The translations under genes were made by a program, and so were the position numbers. Positions 57,196-64,000 of a stretch of DNA of 64,000 nt are shown here, in pieces; positions within the stretch are counted from its first letter, which is position 1, and every line of letters begins with the position of its first letter. This stretch comes from Cyathus striatus (lineage: Eukaryota > Basidiomycota > Agaricomycetes > Agaricales > Nidulariaceae), in contig JAOVFP010000010.1 of the NCBI GenBank assembly GCA_025738555.1, forward strand, positions 3,855,501 to 3,919,500, written 5' to 3'. The notes beneath the pieces were generated by a model. That model ran no database searches and had not been told where the DNA came from. It worked only from the letters and a program-made list of their open reading frames with translations.

Positions 57196-58535
57196 TGTCA
57201 GGCATGAATTTTGATTATGTATAATGCATGCAAATGCACTGTATACCACAATTAAAGAAATTACACAGTAATGTCACATGACTGAATACTTCACACCATC
57301 ACATGATACAATACACTACTAATCAAATATACCCAATACTATACATGAACAAACCAATACCTTACATGAACAAATAACCCTAAATCACCATTAAACATCA
57401 TACACATATCAATAATTAATCACTTGCACAAACAATGCACTAACAAAGGATAATATGACACTCTTTCATTGTGTTATTCATCCATTGTATAAAGACAATG
57501 AGAGACTATTTATATACAACTCCATTGTTTTCAATCCTATTGTTCATAATAAATGAACTGCATTGTACTATTCACCTATTTTTGAAGACAATGAGAAAAC
57601 TATTTATATACAACTCCATTGTTTTCAATCCTATTGTTCATAATAAATGAACTACATTGTACTCTTTACCCATTGTCCAAAGACAATGTGAAACTATTTA
57701 TATATGACTCCATTGTTTTCACTGCCATTGTTTACACAATGGCAGATAGGTATCTATTGTTCTCTACTCCATTGTTATATAAATGGACTCCTATTGTTCT
57801 TTCCCAGAACAATGTAGCTCTTTATTTAGAACAATGTAATTCATTACACATTGTGCTAACATAAGCTATTGTTCTCTGCTGACTAACCCTCAAATACTAT
57901 TGTCCTGTACAGCCTCAGATCTAAAATCTACACTTGCACATTACTTGTTTTGGAGAACAATGTAGGATGGTAGAGTGGGAATTGGATTACTAAGCAGGTT
58001 GGGAAAAGGTATATAAGGAGGGCAGTTTGGCAGTAGATAGATAGCTACCCACCCCCCAGTAGTCTCACCCAATTGTCATTAGTCATTAGTTATTAGTACA
58101 GTTTTATCAGCACAGCCAGTACAGTCAGTATCAGTAACAGTCACAGAAATCGAAGCAGTCACAGTCACAGTCACAGATAAAGTATCAGTCACAGTCACAG
58201 TATCAGTCAGAGTAACAGTAACAGAATAAGAAGCAGATCATAGGTCAAGTTCTAAGCAAGTTGAACATTGATCTATTCAATATACACATTATAAATAGCA
58301 TTAAGTCTATAGTGTGTACTATACCCCTTTCATTATACTTGACATTATATACAGCCTTTGCTGTACATTATCCTTCATACCAAGTTTCATACAATTCATA
58401 CAGCTTTTGCTGTACAAGATAACCCATCAAATTTCCAAGAATATTCTCGCTAAAAATTTCCTGACACTCAGGTGTTGTAACACGAACAAAGTCGATTCCT
58501 GTTAGCACCTTAGATTATCTTAATCTTAAACGACA
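57196..58535 (+). repeat. 3' LTR of element III, 1,340 bp
   Basis: Same ends and layout as the 5' LTR, including the CATTGT/ACAATG field (57475-57965), the TATA box and the AGTCAC repeats. Differences are scattered single transitions (for example CCTCGC against TTCTCGC near 58444) and one fewer 95-bp unit. A clear polypurine tract before it was not identified; the preceding bases are TTCTCAAGTTCCCCGTGCTG. Confidence 0.95.
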
Positions 58536-58688
58536 AAGTGCATACACTAAGTCAAAGAATGATAAAGAAAAAGAAAAACATACAATGATAAAATTTTCTA
58601 GTTGGCTAAAAATAAGTCAGTTACGAAATAATGAAAAGAAAAAGAAAAGAGGCATACATGATGGTTGATGAATTAGAGCCAGCCAATA

Positions 58689-60095
58689 CTAGGGTCCATC
58701 CGATTTGAGCTTGACATCCAAAATATACTTTGTTTTTCCCTGTTTAACCCACAGTGATCCCACATACATGGAGTTCCAGTAAATCCAAAACTCTGTAATG
58801 TATTCTCCATCCTGATAAACCACCATATAGGGAGCATCATACAGAAATGATAGTAATTCTACATTACTATCTTCTACTTCTTTAGAATATACAAAGACAA
58901 AGAAACTATTTAGAGGGAGCAAAACTGCGAGCTTGGAGAAGGTTCTGAACCTCTCTCTGCTGATGAAATAGACTCTCTACCTTAGTATTGGCCTGAGCAA
59001 CCTCTGCACAAGCGTCAAGAGTGGCTTGGGAAAGGTAAAGGAGGTGCTGATTGAGAATAGCAGTACTAGCCTGATTCAGAAAGCCCTTGTATGCATCACC
59101 AGCCTTCATAAAAGAATCCGCAGGTGCTTCCTCTAATAAATATATAAATGAATATAAAATTATTTATGATGCATAAAGACTTACCAAGTTTGGCCTTCTT
59201 GTTGACCTGGGGCCTCTGGAGCAACTGAATAGCTCATTTATAATAGGGTGACGGCATATCCATGCTGGGCACATCAACATATGGAATGAGTTTTGTCTCA
59301 GCTCTGGTAGATCCCTTATATGAAGTAATTAATATATGAAAAATGCAAAGTTAAGTGGAGCTTATAGAAGAGGATCCATCCTTATGAATATTCTGACTGA
59401 CATTTTCCTTAGATGAAGATGCTCCATCATTGTCGACTACCATCTAGAAGTTTGAATAATTAACTTAGCATAAAAATGATGAAAAAAGCGGAAATTTTAC
59501 CTTATCTACATCCATGTCTTTGGCAGTGGAGACAGAAGGCTCTGATAACATCAACATCACTATCATCCACTATAGCCTTTGACTTTATAGTCTTGGATTT
59601 CTTGGGAGCCTGTGTAGGATAAATTTCCGAAATTCTAATGCATATGAAAATAAAATAAAATAATGACATACCTTTGTCTTTGAAGGTTCAGTCTTGCCTG
59701 TGACCCCTCTAATGGTGTGAATTTGCTGGCAAAAGGTTGCTAGATCAAAATATAATGGAGGCTTTTCAAACTCAAACTCCTTGTCAATTGTATTTTGAAA
59801 TATGTGACAACATCCTCTGGCAGTAAATGTCAGGTTTTAATACTTCTCCATGTGCAGGAGGAGCTCATCATCCTTGAGAACATCCAAAAAGAGAGCCTAT
59901 CATAGCAGGATATTAGTATTGAACATTTAAACAAAGAATAAAAAGAAAAAGTACAAGTTTTTGTTTCAATTCAAAAAGAACTCTTCCTAGAGTAGATGGT
60001 TTGAGATTATCAGTAATTCCTTTGTTGAACTTCTTTATAATTTCATATAAAGATTTCGAAGAAACAGAATCAGATTCAGAAGGTGTGTGAACCAT
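58689..60095 (-). pseudogene. Multi-exon degenerate gene, function unknown
   Basis: ATG at 60095 (MVHTPSESDSVSSKSLYEII; FNKGITDNLKPSTLGRVLFE). Intron 59954-59897 (GTACTT...GATAG). Exon 59896-59672: ALFLDVLKDDELLLHMEKY, a TAA, NLTFTARGCCHIFQNTIDKE and EKPPLYFDLATFCQQIHTIR. Intron 59671-59610 (GTATGT...ACACAG). Exon 3: APKKSKTIKSKAIVDDSDVD. A further part is at 58906-59109 (helical, AILNQHLLYLSQATLDACAE), and the last part at 58689-58922 contains MVVYQDGEYITEFWIYWNSM. Clean splice sites alongside a stop and a frame change suggest a once-normal or repeated host gene. It lies next to the 3' end of element III. Confidence 0.5.
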
Positions 60096-60099
60096 AACA

Positions 60100-60760
60100 A
60101 TTAAATGTAGAGGTTACAATGAAGTGAGTAAGGTTGGAGAGAACTGGGAAGTAGATTGCTCAAGTATCTACCTCATAAATACTCAAAGGTGTAAAGTTAC
60201 TTACCTCCAAAAATTACTATGAGTAGACCAGAGTTACAATGACATCTCACACCACCATCTATATTATTTCACTCCTATGATGAAGTTGTTACAAACTAAT
60301 TCATGTCTAAGTCCCTATTAATGAACTAAGATAAAACAAAAACATTGGAATTCCAGGGTAGTTATTTATACTCACTTCATCATTTTATACTACAGGAGTG
60401 TGGACACCCATTAATGCGATGGAGGGGAAGTCCTGGAATGTTCTAGCATCGTTCTATGATACAGGAATGATGAATGTTCATTTGTATAATTTAAGATATT
60501 GGAAAAGTTTACAAATTTTCCGAAATTGATTATTGAATTATGATCTTATGAAATTGACAAAGTAATTTAATGATGCAAATGAATAGCAATGAATAAATAT
60601 TTCTAGAAGTTAGATTCTGCTTGAATACAGACAACAGTAGCAGTAAATATATATGAAAAAGGGCTATACAAGAATATATAGCAGAAAAAATCAAATCCTA
60701 GACAAATAATAAATGCTCCAAAATGCTCCACACACCAGAAGGGGTGAGGACACCCATTTA
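60100..60760. other. Unassigned AT-rich region, no gene
   Basis: Two similar phrases, GTGGACACCCATTAATGCGA near 60401 and GAGGACACCCATTTATTAGA near 60747, each followed by a G-run, suggest duplicated ends of LTR elements. Confidence 0.3.
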
Positions 60761-60764
60761 TTAG

Positions 60765-60800
60765 ATGGGGGGAGATGTGATGCCACCTGTGTATTTAGGC
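60765..60800 (+). mobile_element. Possible polypurine tract and LTR start remnant
   Basis: ATGGGGGGAGA at 60765-60775 is followed at once by TGTGATGCCACCTGTG, as in the 3' ends of LTR elements. No partner LTR or pol sequence is visible. The region to 62000 shows no supported gene; ORFs near 61324-61729 on the minus strand have no recognisable motif. Confidence 0.35.
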
Positions 60801-62016
60801 GTAAAATTGTGCATTTCTACCATTTACAGTATTAAATCTGTACACATTGAAGAACTCCAGATAATAAATAAAGATCCATGGACTGCTACAATTTAGCAAG
60901 CATTGTACTTATTACCCTTCTAATTTGGGTTAATATTCAACTGTCTACAACATAAAACAGAGTACAAGTGCTTTCATGTCCAACCTACCATTAGCCTAGT
61001 GTGTAGGAAAAGATATTGAATATTGAAAGTACCACTTTTCTGCCAGTCACATGACTTGTATATCATTTCATTTCATTTTGATACCGCTAAGTTGTTTGTT
61101 TGGCATCAGGATTAAAGTCTAACAAATAGTCAATGAAATAAATATGAATTAATGAATATTTCAGAGTGGAATAGAATGGTCAATTCTTCATCAATCTGGA
61201 TGATTCTGGTCTCGTTCTAGAGCTGGAGTCGAGTACATTCTATTCTAGTACTATAGAACATGATCTCATCGAAGTCCGGACCCGGATAGAGGTAAACATT
61301 GGACACAAGTAGATGTTTTATTATTATCTGCCCAGAGTGACACAGAGTAAGACACTATACCACCTGAAAATAAGAGGACTGAGTAGTCTAGAGTGTCCTA
61401 ATACTTTGGGTTTACTCAGCTCCAAATGACATATGATTGAAAGATACAGGTAAAAGACAGGAAAGTGTTTCATGTACATATATGTAGTATACAATGTCTG
61501 AGAAACTCTTAGTAATACTGCTCTGTTTCCTGTATTTAAGTAGGTACTATAGAGGGTAAAAGGGCAAGCAGAATAGTGCCTTTCTTGCCCAGGTACAATA
61601 GGTATTGGGTAGTGGTTTAGGTCTTTTTGTTTCAAAGATATAGAATTGTTTTGGTTCACATTTTGGGTATTTTTGGAAAGTTCTGAAGTTCTGAGACTCC
61701 AGTGAGGGCCTAGAACTTAGTGTTTTCAATAAAGCAGTTTCATAAAGAGTAAAGACTTGCTCTTTTTCGGTTTTCTAAGAAGTTGTGCTGGTAAAAGATT
61801 TGTTGGTCACTTCTACAGGGTTTGAAGTAGCACAAAGGGTGTATTATCTAAATTCTACAATAAAATTCTATTGTTTTTCAGTTCATTTGGCTTCTAAATG
61901 ATTGAAGAATACATAAGACAATAAGAGGCTACACCCACCTCAAACCCCTCTCGCATTTTAAGAGACTTGTGAATTTTGTAGTGAAGTAAGTTGCAAACTT
62001 AGAGCCAATTTCACTA

Positions 62017-62439
62017 CTAGATCACAAATACCCCTTTCACTGGCATTGTCAGACTATCGGCCTCCCTGTGGTAATGTAAGAACCTTTTCACCCACTCTGG
62101 ACTAAATGACATTATACCCAACCTTGCTACCATCATTTCATACTCCATATGCAGGGCCAGTCTAACCTCCTCTGATGTTTCCTCCACTGGGTGACCAGTT
62201 AGCCTTGCCATGGTCTGCGCAACTCTGGCCTTGACTGCAGCCTGCTTACATATCTTTGCCCTTATTGCCCCCAACTCTCCTCCCTCGTCCACCTCCATTG
62301 TGACCACTTTCGCCACCTCACCCTCTGTCCTTTCCTTCTTGCCACCCTTCAACTCCTTCTCAAGAGCTTCTAGCTCTGCTTGTTTGTGGAGAATTAACCT
62401 AAGTTTCTCCTTGTGAGTATGGTCTTCATTCAATTGCAC
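62017..62439 (-). other. ORF fragment with coiled-coil-like sequence, unknown
   Basis: About 140 codons open: KLRLILHKQAELEALEKELK (heptad-like), KICKQAAVKARVAQTMARLT and GIMSFSPEWVKRFLHYHREA. The frame has no upstream ATG (the first codon is GTG, and a stop lies four codons before), so it is an exon or a fragment. It runs opposite to the LTR remnant next to it. It may be a piece of a retroelement ORF1. Confidence 0.35.
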
Positions 62440-62559
62440 AGTGGAAGATATGTTTTAAAGTGGTCATGTGTTAAGGAGTTGGTATAACAGGGTAAAGAAT
62501 GGGTTTAATTTTTCCTCCACAGCTGACCTTTATATATCTGGACCTGATGTCAAAATACC

Positions 62560-63140
62560 GATCAAATTTTCAAAAGTTTATTGTTTGATCACATGCTCAG
62601 GCCTCGAGGCTTGGCCTTAAGGGGGGAATACTGTTATATCTTGTATCACCTACCTCCACAATTCATTTTGTTTACTCTGGACTTTAATTACATTCTCATT
62701 ATTAGTTATTGATTACTGTACATAGATTACTTCCATTTCTTTTCTTCCATTCTACTGAGCTATCCCCTCAGTAATGTAGTATACATCTCATAGTGAGTCA
62801 CTTATCATTCTTAAGTGTGCCACTATCAGTTTTACTTTACACCGCCATATGCACTCACTTCTCCAACATGTTTTATTATGTTTAATTAGTTATAGTCTTC
62901 ATTCTACATTTGCTTACCCTGACCATACTTCTCTGCTGGGGCCTTTACTTACTCTGAGTCTCTAGTATTTAAGTAGCACTCGATTTGTACTTAGTCTTTA
63001 GTTTTGTATTGAACTACATCCTCACCCTCTTGTCTCTTCTGTCTCTCATCTTCTCTGAAGGGCTTGCCCTTACTCTGAAATCTAGGACCAGGAATCCCAG
63101 GGGCACAGCACATAAGCTGAAGCTGAAGTCCTACCTCAAG
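62560..63140 (+). mobile_element. 3' end of an LTR retrotransposon: polypurine tract plus LTR fragment
   Basis: CAGGCCTCGAGGCTTGGCCTT, then AAGGGGGGAATA (62619-62630), then TGTTATATCTTGTATC at 62632. The purine tract followed by TG marks the start of a 3' LTR. LTR-like non-coding sequence continues to about 63140. No internal coding region of this element is in the window. Confidence 0.5.
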
Positions 63141-63169
63141 TAACAAGGGTGATGTTCTCCCTCCCCCAT

Positions 63170-63460
63170 TTTGTCCTCATCTCGCAAATGACAAGGACAA
63201 ACCCCTGCACCTTGTCTTGCAAGTGAGAAGGGTGCTTTCCTCCTCCCCTCTCTCATCCTTGTCTCACAAATGACAAGGACAAACCCCTGCACCTTGTCTT
63301 GCAAGTGATGAGGGTGCTTTCCTCCTCCCCCCTTGTCCTTGTCTCACAAATGACAAGGAAAAACCCCTGCACCTTGTCTCACAAGTGACAAGGGTGCTGT
63401 TCCCCCCCTCCCCTGCCTCCTTGTCTCACAAGTGACAAGGAAGATCATCCTTCCCTCTGC
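63170..63460. repeat. Minisatellite with palindromic core CTTGTCTCACAAATGACAAG
   Basis: Seven or so copies of CTTGTCTCACAAGTGACAAGG/CCTTGTCTTGCAAGTGA-type units, separated by GGGTGCTTTCCTCCTCCCC. It is the same repeat family as 30300-32090, with every CpG of the core replaced. A polypurine stretch (GGGGAGGGG) follows at 63478-63690. Confidence 0.85.
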
Positions 63461-63477
63461 CTCCTTGTCTTGGGGGA

Positions 63478-63690
63478 GGAGAGGGGAGAGATAGCGGGGG
63501 AAGGGGAGGGGAGGGGAGAACAATGGAAGGGGTGAGGAGGGGAGAAATAGTGGTGGAAGGGGATAGCAGGGGGGAAGGGAAGGGGAGGGGAGAGCAAGGG
63601 GAGGGAAGGAACAGTGGAGGGAGGGGATGGCAACAGAAGGGGAGGGGATGAGAGAGCGACGGAAGGAGAAGGGGCAAGAGGAGGGGACAC
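63478..63690. repeat. Polypurine GGGGA-rich tract
   Basis: About 210 bp of almost only G and A on the plus strand, with many GGGG runs spaced a few bases apart, allowing G-quadruplex or triplex formation in principle. Minus-strand ORFs here are Pro/Leu/Ser artefacts. Confidence 0.85.
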
Positions 63691-63780
63691 CCACCCTCAA
63701 TATGCGCTTGCCCCCATATCCCCACCTTCAATGCCCCCCCCCTCAATGTGTGCCCGCTGCCTGTGTACCACCACTATCAC

Positions 63781-64000
63781 CCGGTTGTAACTGATGTCAA
63801 TAATAATGGAAATCCATATTTGAAAAGAGCTTTTAATACACAGATAAGATATATATTATAATTGTTTCAAAATATTTTTAAAACTACTACTTGTTATAGG
63901 CATGTGAACAGCTCAATGCTAGGCTTGGTGGCTTTGAATCTACTTTTAAAAAAATGACTCCAAACAATTTTGATTGGTTTTTACATACCATGTTGTTTTA
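63781..64000 (+). pseudogene. KDZ-associated ORF B, copy c, 5'-truncated and cut by window end
   Basis: Exon 63781-63843 (PVVTDVNNNGNPYLKRAFNT, Q), an intron-like stretch 63844-63899 ending in TTATAG, and an exon from 63900 (ACEQLNARLGGFESTFKKMT, then PNNFDWFLHTMLF). This aligns with the core end of copy b. The intron donor reads ATAAG instead of GTAAG, so splicing is probably lost. Sequence upstream of 63781 is not ORF B but the minisatellite/purine tract, so the gene has lost at least its first two thirds here. Confidence 0.8.

Larger units (their letters stand above)
43556..58535 (+). mobile_element. Ty3/gypsy element III, complete, 14,980 bp
   Basis: 5' LTR 43556-44965 and 3' LTR 57196-58535 share both ends (TGTCAGGCATGA ... 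TTAAACGACA). Target duplication AAGT at 43552-43555 and 58536-58539. Primer binding site follows the 5' LTR. Internal order: gag; ORF2 with protease and a very long extension; a 1.5-kb non-coding gap; RT-RH-integrase; an extra ORF; 3' LTR. Only three nonsense codons interrupt nearly 12 kb, so it is much younger than elements I, II and IV. It lacks a chromodomain. At 15 kb it is large for a fungal LTR element. Confidence 0.95.

Noticed and set aside
63344..63746. Pro/Leu/Ser-rich minus-strand ORFs of 81-118 aa
   Set aside because: They are the complement of the polypurine tract and minisatellite.

Overview
This window looks like nuclear DNA of a mushroom-forming basidiomycete (Agaricomycetes), from a gene-poor, transposon-filled region. 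The evidence is short GT-AG introns of about 45-60 nt, several Ty3/gypsy LTR elements of types common in Agaricomycetes, a Tad/L1-like LINE fragment, and three copies of CxC5/CxC6 cysteine-cluster proteins known to accompany KDZ (Kyakuja-Dileera-Zisupton) transposases in these fungi. The genus cannot be named from the sequence alone. I found no ordinary housekeeping gene, rRNA gene or intact tRNA gene.

Layout: 1-150 tail of a degenerate minus-strand gene; 735-8950 decayed Ty3 chromovirus (element I) with an extra ORF after pol; 9231-13440 minus-strand two-gene KDZ-associated locus (copy a, broken), followed by a ~100-bp minisatellite; 14.8-19.4 kb mostly unassigned; 19511-20860 a 1,350-bp TIR element with perfect 8-bp target duplications; 21-22.1 kb minisatellites; 22.3-23.2 kb a degenerate acidic-repeat gene; 24.4-26.1 kb LINE lacking its reverse transcriptase; 26.6-28.5 kb tandem and inverted repeats; 28548-29742 and 37450-37805 the two halves of a second chromovirus, split by a 7,707-bp TIR element (29743-37449) that carries copy b of the KDZ-associated gene pair; 38.2-42.6 kb decayed Ty3 element II; 43556-58535 a young 14,980-bp Ty3 element III with both LTRs and a target duplication; 58.7-60.1 kb a degenerate minus-strand gene; 60.7-63.1 kb LTR remnants; 63.2-64 kb a minisatellite followed by the 3' part of KDZ-associated copy c, cut by the window end.

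Main discovery candidate: the copy b gene pair (ORF A, a spliced, charged, probably nuclear protein; ORF B, a CxC5-CxC6 protein with a transposase-like C-terminal core) lies exactly between matched terminal inverted repeats inside an interrupted chromovirus reading frame. Both flanks carry GAAAAATT. A second, gene-less element at 19511-20860 has the same TIRs in inverted orientation and an exact 8-bp duplication, CCTTCTTG. Together they define a transposon family, with ORF A and ORF B as the likely mobility genes.

Decay follows a clear pattern. In the older elements many stops are TGA at sites where the protein family has arginine, as expected from CGA to TGA, i.e. CpG deamination of methylated DNA. 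Element III has few such stops and keeps CpG.
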